Shown: in pieces, positions 52,426 to 60,723 of the stretch | Position numbering within the stretch: the stretch's first letter is position 1 | Layout: every line of letters starts with the position of its first letter | Assembly: GCF_001485535.1 (NCBI RefSeq) | Contig: NZ_BCMZ01000001.1 | Span: forward strand, 1,364,001 to 1,428,000 | From: Halobacterium sp. CBA1132 | GTDB lineage: Archaea > Halobacteriota > Halobacteria > Halobacteriales > Halobacteriaceae | Reading direction: 5' to 3' | Length of the DNA stretch: 64,000 nucleotides | Position numbers and translations under genes: made by a program | The notes under the pieces: generated by a model | Databases searched by the model: none | Seen by the model: the letters and a program-made list of their open reading frames with translations, nothing else | What the model was told of the DNA's origin: nothing

Positions 52426-53019
52426 ATGGCGGCGCAACCGACCGACGAGATTCTGGACGCGACGTACCGCGCGCTCTGCGAGCACGGGTTCGCGAACCTC
52501 ACGGTGCAGGACATCGCGGACCACTCGGAGAAGAGCAAGGCGACGATTCACTACCACTACGACAGCAAGCACGACCTCTTCACGGCGTTCCTCGACGACC
52601 TCTACGGCGACTACGTCGACCACCTCGACAGCGTCGAGGGGGAGACCCACCGCGAGCACCTGCTCGCGCTCGTGGAGTTCTCGCTGGCGGAGGGCGGCGA
52701 CGTGCCCGGCATCGACTTCCGAACGGCGATGCTCGAAATCAAGGCGCAAGCGCCCTACGAGGAGGACTTCCGGGAGCGACTCACGAAGTTCGACCGCTAC
52801 CTCGCGGACCGCATCCGCGACGTCGTCGAAGCCGGCGTGGAAGCGGGCGAGTTCCGCGATGTCGACCCGGAGACGACGGCGGAGTTCCTCGTGACGACCA
52901 TCAAGGGCGCGCACACGCGCCGCGTCTCCGTCGACCACCCGCTGGATAGAATCCGCGAGACGCTCGTCGAGTACGTCGAGACGCGCCTCGTCGACGACCG
53001 AACGGAGGTGTCTGCCTGA
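52426..53019 (+). CDS. TetR-family transcription repressor
   Basis: The 197-residue protein has the TetR HTH: ILDATYRALCEHGFANLTVQ, then the recognition helix region SKATIHYHYDSKHDLFTAFL (32-51). A helical ligand-binding domain follows with a polar core, ending at DDRTEVSA. It likely represses itself and the MATE exporter gene, whose ATG overlaps its stop (TGATG), through the operator at 52391. The inducer is unknown. Confidence 0.9.
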   Translation: MAAQPTDEILDATYRALCEHGFANLTVQDIADHSEKSKATIHYHYDSKHDLFTAFLDDLYGDYVDHLDSVEGETHREHLLALVEFSLAEGGDVPGIDFRTAMLEIKAQAPYEEDFRERLTKFDRYLADRIRDVVEAGVEAGEFRDVDPETTAEFLVTTIKGAHTRRVSVDHPLDRIRETLVEYVETRLVDDRTEVSA

Positions 53020-54458
53020 TGGGACTGCGCAGCCGCCTCGATTCGGTGTTCAAGGGGCCCGACGAGTTCGACCTGACCTCCGGGGGCGTCGGGAAGCCGC
53101 TGTTCTTCCTCGCGTTGCCTATCGTCGTCACGAACCTCTTCCAGACGGCGTACAACCTCGCGGACACGTTCTGGCTGGGCCAGTACAGCACGGACGCGCT
53201 CGCGGCGATTAGCTTCGGGTTCCCGCTCGTCTTCCTGCTCATCTCGCTCGGGATGGGCGTCTCGGTCGCGGGCAGCGTGCTCGTCGCCCAGCACACCGGT
53301 GCCGGCGAGGAGCGCGAGACGGAGTACGCGGCGAGTCAGACGGTGACGTTCGCCGGCATCGCCTCCCTCCTGCTCGGCGGCATCGGGTTCATCTTCGTCG
53401 AGGACCTCCTCCGCCTGCTCGGGGCGTCCGCGGACGTGTTGCCGCTGGCCACCAGCTACCTCGAAGTCATCACGCTGGGGCTGGTGTTCATGTTCGGGTT
53501 CTTCGTGTTCATCGCGCTGATGCGCGGGTACGGCGACACCATCACGCCGATGCTCGTGATGTTCGGCTCCGTCGTCCTGAACATCGTCCTCGACCCGTTC
53601 CTCATCTTCGGGTGGTGGGTGTTCCCCGAACTCGGCATTCAGGGCGCAGCCGTCGCGACGGTGTTCTCGCGAGCGCTCGCGCTGGTCGTCGGCATCGCCA
53701 TCATGTTCGAGGGGACGCGCGGCGTCCAAATCAACCTCCGCGACATGGCGCCGGACTTCGGCTACCTCCGCCGACTCGCGCGCATCGGCCTCCCCGCGAC
53801 CGTCGAGGGGACGGGGCGCGCGCTCTCGATGAACCTCCTGTTGGTGGTCGTGGCGCTGTTCCCCGACCCCGTGGTGGCCGCGTACGGCATCGGAACGCGA
53901 GTGTTCTCGGTCATCTTCCTGCCGGCCATCGCGGTGGCGCGCGGCGTCGAGACGATGACCGGGCAGAACATCGGCGCGGGCAATCAGGACCGCGCGGAGG
54001 AAGCCGCGGCGCTCGCCGCGAAAGTGCTGTTCGTGGTGCTGTCCGTGCTCGGGGTCGTGACGTTCCTCGTGCCCGAGCAAATCGTCTCCGTGTTCGTCGG
54101 CGCGGGCCAAGAGAACGCCGACCAAGTGGTCTCCGTGGGCGCGGAGTTCCTGCGGTACGTCGCGCTCACGTTCGGTTTCATCGGCATCATGCGGGCGTAC
54201 ACCGGGAGCTTCCGCGGCGCGGGGAAGACGCTCACCGCGGCTGCCATCTCCGTGCTGATGCTCGGCGTCATCCGCCTGCCGGTGGCGTGGTTCGCCGCGC
54301 AGGAAATCGGTGAGACCGGCATCTGGGTGGCGTTCGCCGTCTCGAACGTCGTCGGCGCGCTCGTCGCGTACGCGTGGTACCAGCGCGGCACGTGGCGGGA
54401 CGCCGACCTCACGGAGTCCGACGTTGCCTCCCCGGAGGCCGCCGCGACCGACGACTGA
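53019..54458 (+). CDS. MATE-family efflux transporter
   Basis: The 479-residue membrane protein has about twelve helices and the MATE fold, with FFLALPIVVTNLFQTAYNLA near the start, FWLGQYSTDALAAISFGFPL, and the second-half signature RIGLPATVEGTGRALSMNLL. MATE proteins export cationic drugs or metabolites using a sodium or proton gradient. It is co-transcribed with the TetR gene. The natural substrate is not known. Confidence 0.92.
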   Translation: MGLRSRLDSVFKGPDEFDLTSGGVGKPLFFLALPIVVTNLFQTAYNLADTFWLGQYSTDALAAISFGFPLVFLLISLGMGVSVAGSVLVAQHTGAGEERETEYAASQTVTFAGIASLLLGGIGFIFVEDLLRLLGASADVLPLATSYLEVITLGLVFMFGFFVFIALMRGYGDTITPMLVMFGSVVLNIVLDPFLIFGWWVFPELGIQGAAVATVFSRALALVVGIAIMFEGTRGVQINLRDMAPDFGYLRRLARIGLPATVEGTGRALSMNLLLVVVALFPDPVVAAYGIGTRVFSVIFLPAIAVARGVETMTGQNIGAGNQDRAEEAAALAAKVLFVVLSVLGVVTFLVPEQIVSVFVGAGQENADQVVSVGAEFLRYVALTFGFIGIMRAYTGSFRGAGKTLTAAAISVLMLGVIRLPVAWFAAQEIGETGIWVAFAVSNVVGALVAYAWYQRGTWRDADLTESDVASPEAAATDD

Positions 54459-54497
54459 GCAGAAACGACTTCTTCGAGGGGGTCGAAGCCCGACGAG

Positions 54498-55100
54498 ATG
54501 CCCGATTGGTCTCGCCGACGCGCCCTCCACGCGCTCGGTACGGCGACAGCGGTAGCGCTCGCTGGATGCAGTAGCAGTGACGGCGAGTTTGAGGAGCCAG
54601 CCGACAGTCGACGCGGCGACCGAGTGACCGACTACGAACTCTTGACCGTGAGAACGTCGGGGGACGACGCGCTGTTCTGGGAGGGCGAACGCCCGACAAG
54701 CGACAACCGCCAGCCCGGCGGATACACCTACATCAACACGGAATCAGCCCTCAACGACGTGACGTTCGTGGACAGCGAGCCCGCCGGCAAGCTGGCGGCG
54801 TTCGTCCGCGAAACCGACTACGACTCCGAGTCGATACTCGTCCAGTCTCGGCCGGTAAAAGAGTGCTACGACCTCCATCTTCGCGGCGTGTGGCGCGAAG
54901 ACGACGGCTTCCAGACGGCGTTCTGTTCGCGCCTTCGGTCCGCCGACGTGGCCTGCTCGAAGGGCGACAAACAGACCGTCGGCATGGCGATTCGGCTCCC
55001 GTTCGCGGAGGACGACGTTACGTCGATGGGGACTCGGTGGAGCAGCAGTTGCGACAGGCGTCCGGAACCGGTCTCCGCCGACGGGGGTGACGGGTCGTGA
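54498..55100 (+). CDS. Tat-type lipoprotein, hypothetical
   Basis: The 200-residue protein carries an N-terminal SRRRALHALGTATAVALAGC: twin-Arg with a lipobox (A-L-A-G-C, Cys23), so it should be exported by Tat and lipid-anchored outside the membrane. The mature part has no recognised domain but has several Cys (about 118-160), possibly disulfide-paired. Its stop overlaps the next gene's GTG as GTGA. The pair is likely one operon. Confidence 0.68.
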   Translation: MPDWSRRRALHALGTATAVALAGCSSSDGEFEEPADSRRGDRVTDYELLTVRTSGDDALFWEGERPTSDNRQPGGYTYINTESALNDVTFVDSEPAGKLAAFVRETDYDSESILVQSRPVKECYDLHLRGVWREDDGFQTAFCSRLRSADVACSKGDKQTVGMAIRLPFAEDDVTSMGTRWSSSCDRRPEPVSADGGDGS

Positions 55101-56443
55101 CCGAGCGCAGTCGGCGCGCGTTCCTCGCGGCGGCGAGCGGCGTCGCGCTGGCAGCGACGGCGGGCTGTTCGAGGCTGCCCGTCGTCGGGAACAGCGACTC
55201 GGGCGTGGACTACGACGCCGAGCGACTGCAGTCCGCCGTCGAACCCGTGAACGAACCCGCGTCGCCGACGTACCCCGGTCCCGTCCCGGACGCGCTCGCG
55301 ACCACACACTACGAGCGCGGGCGCGAACTCCTCGCTGCGGTGCCCGAATTCCCGGAGATTCCGAACGGGGTCGTCGCCGCCGACGTGTCGACCGACCGCG
55401 AGGAGGCCGATGAAGCGCTGGCGGAGCCGCCTGCTGCGGTCGACACGCTCGACGCGCTCGGCGACTGGCGGCGCTACCGCGTCGACGCTGCGACGGTCCG
55501 GGGCGCGTACGAGGCCGCGACCGGGAACGCCGACCGGGACGCGTTACGGCAGCGCCGTACGTCGATACGCGACGACCTTCACGCGTTCCGAGGGGACTGG
55601 GCGTACCGCGCCGAGAACGCCGTGGAAGCAGTCACCGTTCACCGGCGCTTGGAGACGCTCGCGGCGGACATCGAGCAGTCCCTCGTGGCCGACCGGCCGT
55701 TCCCGGACGAGCCGAAGCGGGCGGTCTCGGACGTCGGCTCGCTGGTCGGCGGGGTCGAAGCGGCGCGCGCGAAGGTCACGGACGCCGCCGCGCTGCGCGA
55801 CACCTACCGCGACTCGTCGATGTCGGGCTACTGGAGCGCGGTCGCGACCGCTGCGGAGCGACTGCGAGCAGCCACTCGGTCCACGCGCATTCGAGTGTCG
55901 TCGTACGTCGACAGGGACGCCGAGGCGTCGGACTTCTGGCGGAACGTCGCGAACACGCCCGCCGAGCGGTTGTTCGACCTGACGAGCGGAGGCGCCCGAC
56001 ACGAGATGGATTTCGCGGAGTCGCGCGTCGACAACGCCGAGTACGCGCGGGCAGTGACCAGCAGCGGTCGCGCGCTCGTCGACTTGCTGGCGCTCGATTC
56101 GATTACCGACGCAATCCAGAACGACGAGTACAAGATGCCGCCGTCGACGGACGCCGTCCTCGACGCGCGCGAACGCGCCGTCGACGCGGTAGCGTCGGTG
56201 GACGCAGCGCCGCTGACCGACCTGTTCGGGTGGCGAGCGCGGACGGCGCTCGCCACGGGGGATTACCGGCTCGGTGGCTACCCCGAGTCTGACTACGAGG
56301 ACCTGCCGGACCGTCGGGAGGTGCGGGACGCCGTCGCGAACTACGCTCTCGCCGTACACACTGCGAACGCGATTCCCGCGGTGACCGAACGTGTTCGCGA
56401 AGAACTGCACGCCGCGGTCGAGAGCGGCGCGTCGAACGCGTAG
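55097..56443 (+). CDS. Tat-type lipoprotein, mostly helical, hypothetical
   Basis: The 448-residue protein starts with MTERSRRAFLAAASGVALAA then TAGCSRLP: a twin-Arg signal and lipobox (Cys23). The mature part is mainly helical with acidic residues and contains Trp/Tyr-rich segments such as LHAFRGDWAYRAENAVEAV. No catalytic motif is recognised. A GTG start overlaps the preceding lipoprotein gene, so both are probably made together and may form a surface complex. Confidence 0.68.
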   Translation: MTERSRRAFLAAASGVALAATAGCSRLPVVGNSDSGVDYDAERLQSAVEPVNEPASPTYPGPVPDALATTHYERGRELLAAVPEFPEIPNGVVAADVSTDREEADEALAEPPAAVDTLDALGDWRRYRVDAATVRGAYEAATGNADRDALRQRRTSIRDDLHAFRGDWAYRAENAVEAVTVHRRLETLAADIEQSLVADRPFPDEPKRAVSDVGSLVGGVEAARAKVTDAAALRDTYRDSSMSGYWSAVATAAERLRAATRSTRIRVSSYVDRDAEASDFWRNVANTPAERLFDLTSGGARHEMDFAESRVDNAEYARAVTSSGRALVDLLALDSITDAIQNDEYKMPPSTDAVLDARERAVDAVASVDAAPLTDLFGWRARTALATGDYRLGGYPESDYEDLPDRREVRDAVANYALAVHTANAIPAVTERVREELHAAVESGASNA

Positions 56444-56526
56444 CGCGTTTCGAGGCTGCACTCCTGTCAGACGGGCGGCAGCCGGGCCGCTAACCTTTTT
56501 GCGCGTGGGGTGGCTTCCTCCAGTAA

Positions 56527-57339
56527 ATGGCCAGGCCACCGGAACTCCTCGAGGACGTGCTCGACGGCATCGACGTGTTGCTCGTGTTCTCCCCGAGCAG
56601 CTCGTACTACGACCGCGTGAAGGGCGTCGAGGGAGCGGACGTGGTGGTCGTCGCCACGGAGAACGCCGTCGGCGCGGAGACGTTCGTCGAACTGCCGCTG
56701 GCGTTCGACGACGTCAAAGAACGCATCCGGTTCGGTATCGAGGGCGCGCTCACGGAGGGCGCCGTCGACGACGGCGACCAACTCGGCTGTGCGGCGCCGC
56801 TGTTCGGTGACGACATCGACATGGTGGCGCGCACGAAAGTCGACGAGTCCCGCCACTCGGGCATCTACGACCTGTTCGCGAACTCTCGGGCGGAACCCGG
56901 CGTCATCCGGGACGTCTTCGAGGTCGCCATCGAACTCGGGCAGAAGGGACAGAAGGGCGAACCCGTCGGCGCGCTGTTCGTCGTCGGGGACGCCGGGAAG
57001 GTGATGAACAAGTCCCGCCCGCTGTCGTACAACCCCTTCGAGAAGAGCCACGTCCACGTCGGTGACCCCATCGTGAACGTGATGCTCAAGGAGTTCTCGC
57101 GGCTGGACGGCGCGTTCGTCATCAGCGACTCCGGGAAAATCGTCTCCGCGTACCGCTACCTCGAACCCGGCGCGGAGGGCACGGACATCCCGAAGGGACT
57201 GGGCGCGCGCCACATGGCCGCGGGCGCCATCACGCGAGACACGACCGCTGTCGCCATCGTGCTCTCCGAATCCGACGGCCTCGTCCGCGCGTTCAAGGGC
57301 GGGGAACTCGTCCTCGAACTCGACCCCGAGGAGTACTGA
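56527..57339 (+). CDS. dacZ: Diadenylate cyclase (c-di-AMP synthase)
   Basis: The 270-residue cytoplasmic enzyme makes cyclic di-AMP from two ATP. The DisA_N/DAC domain is in the C-terminal half, with catalytic motifs DGA (194-196, in SRLDGAFVISDSGKI) and RHMAA (228-232, in LGARHMAAGAITRD). The N-terminal 100 residues are the DacZ-type extension. In Haloferax volcanii c-di-AMP influences osmotic balance and its level must be tightly controlled. The next gene, a mechanosensitive-channel-like protein, starts one base after its stop. Confidence 0.93.
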   Translation: MARPPELLEDVLDGIDVLLVFSPSSSYYDRVKGVEGADVVVVATENAVGAETFVELPLAFDDVKERIRFGIEGALTEGAVDDGDQLGCAAPLFGDDIDMVARTKVDESRHSGIYDLFANSRAEPGVIRDVFEVAIELGQKGQKGEPVGALFVVGDAGKVMNKSRPLSYNPFEKSHVHVGDPIVNVMLKEFSRLDGAFVISDSGKIVSAYRYLEPGAEGTDIPKGLGARHMAAGAITRDTTAVAIVLSESDGLVRAFKGGELVLELDPEEY

Positions 57340-57340
57340 C

Positions 57341-58117
57341 ATGCAAGTCGACTTCAGTCCGGTACTAGACCCCGACTTCCGGTACGTGCTCGCCGTCGCG
57401 GTGCTGTTCGCGGGGCTGGCGCTCGGCTACCTCGTCGGCCGCGTGAACGAGCGCCTGCTGTTGGCGCTCGGGGTCGACGACGCCGTCGAGGGCACGAGCA
57501 TCGAGCGGATGGCTCACGACGTCGGGTCGTCGACGGTGTCGATGGTCGCGCGGCTGACGTCGTGGATAATCTACGCGTTCGCGGTGCTGGTGTCGCTGGA
57601 GGTCGCGCGGCTCACGGTCCAAGACGCCGTCTGGTATCCCGTCGTCGGCTTTCTCCCGTCGTTCGTCATCGCGGTCGTCGTGTTGTTCCTCGGCGTAATC
57701 GCCGGCGACAAGGCCGAACTGTTCGTCAGCGAGCGACTGCGGAGCGTGAAGGTGCCGGAGATGTCGGTGCTGCCGAAGGCCGTGAAGTACAGCGTGTTGT
57801 TCGTCGCGGCGCTGGTCGCGCTCTCGCAGGTCGGCGTCGCTATCGACGCGCTGCTCGTGTTGTTGTTGGCGTACGTCGCGGCGCTCATCCTGTTCACCGC
57901 CGTCGCCACGCACAAACTGCTGACGGCCGCGGCGTCCGGCATCTACCTTCTGTTGCGGCAGCCGTACGGCATCGGTGACCGCGTCGCCATCGGCGAGCAC
58001 GAGGGCATCGTGCAGGAAGTGAACGTGTTCGTGACGCGCGTCGAGAACGACGGCCGGGAGTACGTGCTCCCGAACCACCTCGTGTTCGACCGCGGCGTCG
58101 TCGTGGTCCGCGAATGA
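57341..58117 (+). CDS. MscS-like mechanosensitive channel protein
   Basis: The 258-residue membrane protein has about four to five helices (about 12-35, 70-85, 103-126, 143-165 and 170-185) and then the MscS beta-domain motif QPYGIGDRVAIGEHEGIVQE (212-231) near the C-terminus. The C-terminal cytosolic cage is much shorter than in bacterial MscS. It is encoded directly after dacZ, so c-di-AMP might govern its gating or level, as c-di-AMP controls osmolyte transport elsewhere (inference). Confidence 0.82.
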   Translation: MQVDFSPVLDPDFRYVLAVAVLFAGLALGYLVGRVNERLLLALGVDDAVEGTSIERMAHDVGSSTVSMVARLTSWIIYAFAVLVSLEVARLTVQDAVWYPVVGFLPSFVIAVVVLFLGVIAGDKAELFVSERLRSVKVPEMSVLPKAVKYSVLFVAALVALSQVGVAIDALLVLLLAYVAALILFTAVATHKLLTAAASGIYLLLRQPYGIGDRVAIGEHEGIVQEVNVFVTRVENDGREYVLPNHLVFDRGVVVVRE

Positions 58118-58677
58118 CCCCCGTCGCGTCAGTGTCGGCGGTCGTGGCGTGGGCGGTGTTGACGGCCGGTGGGTACGCTGTGGCCGCCGGCGACGGCCGG
58201 CAGGCGTGGGCGCGCGACCACGGTTCGCGGCTGGCGCTGTGGCTTGGCGCGCTCTCGGGCGTGCTGATAGCCGTCGCCGCGGGCTTGTTCTCGGTGTGGG
58301 AGCAGGCGGGCGTCTACGTGCTCGCGGCGGCGGGCGTCCTCGGATACGGCGCGGGCGTCACGGCGGCGGCGGGCGCGGCCGGACTAGCGGACGCGGCGAC
58401 CGGTGAGCGCGCGCCGTTCGCGCGCCGCGTTCGAGCGTTCTGGTACGCGGCGGGGAGGTACTTCCGGGAGACGCGGGCGGCGTTCGTGCTCGCGTTCGTG
58501 GCGTTCGCGCTGGCGGCTATCGTCGCCGGCGTCGCCGTCGACCCCGTGTTGCGGGCCGTCGGGTCGTTCTCGGTCGGCGCGGCGTTCGCAAGTCTCACTG
58601 CGCTGGCTGCGACGGGCACGTTCGTCCCCGGCAGCTACGACGAGGACGCCGCCGAGCGCGTCCGCGCGGTACACTAG
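58114..58677 (+). CDS. Hypothetical membrane protein in the dacZ operon
   Basis: The 187-residue protein has about five membrane helices, Ala/Gly/Val-rich, and overlaps the mscS stop as ATGA. No known family is recognised. Its place suggests a third member of the c-di-AMP/osmotic operon. Confidence 0.6.
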   Translation: MTPVASVSAVVAWAVLTAGGYAVAAGDGRQAWARDHGSRLALWLGALSGVLIAVAAGLFSVWEQAGVYVLAAAGVLGYGAGVTAAAGAAGLADAATGERAPFARRVRAFWYAAGRYFRETRAAFVLAFVAFALAAIVAGVAVDPVLRAVGSFSVGAAFASLTALAATGTFVPGSYDEDAAERVRAVH

Positions 58678-59192
58678 TCGCGGTCGAGCGGTTCGGCGGG
58701 GACGCCGGCGACGGTTTCGCCGGGCGGCACGTCGTCGGCGACCAGCGAGTTCGCGGCGACCTGCGCGCCCTCGCCGATGCGGACGCCGGGGAGGACGACT
58801 GCGCCCGCGCCAATCATCGCGCGGTCGCCGACGACGACTTCGCCGGTGCGGTACTCGTCTTGGAGGAACTCGTGGCACAGCAGCGTGGCGTCGTAGCCGA
58901 CGACGGCGTCCTCGCCGACCGTGACGAGTTCGGGCCAGAAGACGTCGGGCGTGGACTCTAACCCCCACGCGGCGCCGGCGCCGACGGTGACCCCGAGTCG
59001 CCGCAGCAGCCAGTTCTTCGCGCGGAGGCTCGGGCAGATGCGCGCGAGCACGACGACGACGTAGTTGAGCGCGACCCGCAGCGGGTGTTTGGCGTCCGGC
59101 CAGTGCCACAGGGAGTTGCGTCGGCCGGGCGTCGGCGTTCGGTCGAGGCGGTCGTGGCGCGACACGCTCGCGGGTTCGCGGGCGGTCGCCAT
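58674..59192 (-). CDS. Hexapeptide-repeat acetyltransferase
   Basis: The 172-residue protein has a left-handed beta-helix with hexapeptide repeats: FWPELVTVGEDAVVGYDATL, GEVVVGDRAMIGAGAVVLPG, VRIGEGAQVAANSLVADDVP and the end VAGVPAEPLDRD. These trimeric enzymes acetylate sugars or antibiotics. N-terminal 55 residues contain a hydrophobic helix near 40-52, which is unusual and may anchor it. The start is the ATG at 59192; an upstream frame overlaps the divergent gene's promoter. Confidence 0.85.
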   Translation of the reverse strand: MATAREPASVSRHDRLDRTPTPGRRNSLWHWPDAKHPLRVALNYVVVVLARICPSLRAKNWLLRRLGVTVGAGAAWGLESTPDVFWPELVTVGEDAVVGYDATLLCHEFLQDEYRTGEVVVGDRAMIGAGAVVLPGVRIGEGAQVAANSLVADDVPPGETVAGVPAEPLDRD

Positions 59193-59279
59193 GAACCTAC
59201 GTGTCCCGGCGGTTCCGAAAGTACGACTACTGTCGAAGGTAGGATTTATTATCGTCGAACTACAGTCGGCAAACGACGA

Positions 59280-59492
59280 ATGTCTACTCGACAGCTGCCG
59301 ACTGGCGTGGAGTCGCCGCGCGGGAAGCTCGTCTACCTCTACCTCTCCACGAACGAGAGCGCGACACTGGACGACCTCCACGGCGAACTCGACGTCCCAC
59401 GAATCACGCTGTACAGCGTGTTGAAAACGCTACGCACCCGCGGGCTCGTCGAACAACAGGGCGACGACTACGTCGCCGCGCGCCCGCTCTAA
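59280..59492 (+). CDS. Small TrmB-like HTH protein
   Basis: The 70-residue protein is a single winged-helix domain: SPRGKLVYLYLSTNESATLD, DELDVPRITLYSVLKTLRTR and the wing GLVEQQGDDYVAA. It resembles the DNA-binding part of sugar-specific TrmB regulators without a sensor. A TTTATT box about 30 bases upstream suits a leaderless start. Its stop overlaps the convergent HEWD-type gene by four bases. Confidence 0.75.
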   Translation: MSTRQLPTGVESPRGKLVYLYLSTNESATLDDLHGELDVPRITLYSVLKTLRTRGLVEQQGDDYVAARPL

Positions 59493-59656
59493 GGCTCCTC
59501 GACGGGAGTGAACGACCCCGTGACGTCCCACGAGTGGACACAGTAGACGTCACCGACCTCGCCGTCGACCCGCCAGTTGCTCGTTTCCTCGTCCCAGCGC
59601 TCGGAGCGCCCACACTGCGTACATGTGCGCTCTTTCGGGGCTCGAATTTCGGTCAT
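59489..59656 (-). CDS. HEWD-family micro zinc-ribbon protein
   Basis: The 55-residue protein begins MTEIRAPKERTCTQCGRSER, and ends DVYCVHSWDVTGSFTPVEEP. The spaced CTQCG pair with YCVHSWDVTGSF matches the haloarchaeal HEWD family, here with HSWD in place of HEWD. Zinc binding through CxxC and C/H is likely. Function unknown. It overlaps the small HTH gene's 3' end by four bases. Confidence 0.78.
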   Translation of the reverse strand: MTEIRAPKERTCTQCGRSERWDEETSNWRVDGEVGDVYCVHSWDVTGSFTPVEEP

Positions 59657-59757
59657 CGGGCGTACGCAGTCGGCCCGCCGGCTTGAGTGTTCTGCCCACG
59701 CGGTTTCGACGGACGTCGGTCCAAACAGTTACGGCGTCGGCGCGTCCGGGTTCCGGC

Positions 59758-60723
59758 ATGCGCTTTGGCATTCTCTCCACGGCGAACATCGGTGACGAAG
59801 CGGTCGTCCCCGCAATTCGGTCGACCAACCACGACGTTCAGGCAGTCGCGTCCCGGAGCGCGGACGCCGCGGCCGCGTACGCCGACCGCCACGGCATCCC
59901 CGAGACGTACGACAGCTACGACGCCCTGCTTGGCGCGGACATCGACGCCGTCTACATTCCGCTCCCGAACGGCCTCCACGCCGAGTGGACGAAGCGCGCC
60001 GCCGACGCCGGCCTCGACGTGCTCTGCGAAAAACCGCTGGCGTCGGACACCGCGGAAGCCGTCGACGTTGTCGAACACTGCGAGGACGCCGGCGTCACGC
60101 TCATGGAGGCGTTCATGTACCGCTACCACCCGCGGACGGTGCGCGCCGTCGACGTCGCGCGCGAACACCTCGGTGACCTCCGGCACGTCCACGCCGAGTT
60201 CAGTTTCCAACTCGGGGACGGCCCGGACGTTCGCCTCGACCCCGACCTCGCCGGCGGCGCGCTCATGGACGTCGGCTGCTATCCCGTCAGCGCCGCGCGC
60301 ACGTTCCTCGGGGAACCCGCGCTCGTCTCCGGGCACACCCACGACCGTCGCGGCGCGGGCGTGGACACCGAGGTCGCGGCGACCTTCGAGTTCGACGACG
60401 GCGCGACCGCCACCATCGAAGCGAGCTTCGAGACGCCGTTCCACCAGACCTACCGCGTCGAGGGCACCGACGGTTGGCTGGAAGCCGACGCGGCGTTCAA
60501 CCCCGGCGGCTCGGAGACCTCGCTTCGCTGGGGGACCGACGAGAAGACCGTCGAGGAGACGTTCGACCCAGTGGACTCCTATCGCCTCGAAATCGAGCAC
60601 TTCGCGGCGAGCGTCGACGGCGGCCGCGACCCCCTGACGGACGGCAACGAAGCCATCGCGAACATGCGCGCCATCGACGCCATCTACGAATCGTCGGCGA
60701 CCGGCGACACGATTCCGCTCTAG
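59758..60723 (+). CDS. Gfo/Idh/MocA oxidoreductase, probably D-xylose 1-dehydrogenase
   Basis: The 321-residue enzyme has an N-terminal Rossmann fold (RFGILSTANIGDEAVVPAIR), the catalytic EKP motif in VLCEKPLASDTAEAV, and the C-terminal beta-sheet domain with MEAFMYRYHPRT and GGALMDVGCYPVSAARTFLG. Haloarchaeal homologues called Gfo6 are NADP-dependent D-xylose dehydrogenases of the oxidative pentose route. No other xylose genes are in the window, so the substrate is inferred from family resemblance. Its stop overlaps that of the convergent helicase gene. Confidence 0.82.
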   Translation: MRFGILSTANIGDEAVVPAIRSTNHDVQAVASRSADAAAAYADRHGIPETYDSYDALLGADIDAVYIPLPNGLHAEWTKRAADAGLDVLCEKPLASDTAEAVDVVEHCEDAGVTLMEAFMYRYHPRTVRAVDVAREHLGDLRHVHAEFSFQLGDGPDVRLDPDLAGGALMDVGCYPVSAARTFLGEPALVSGHTHDRRGAGVDTEVAATFEFDDGATATIEASFETPFHQTYRVEGTDGWLEADAAFNPGGSETSLRWGTDEKTVEETFDPVDSYRLEIEHFAASVDGGRDPLTDGNEAIANMRAIDAIYESSATGDTIPL

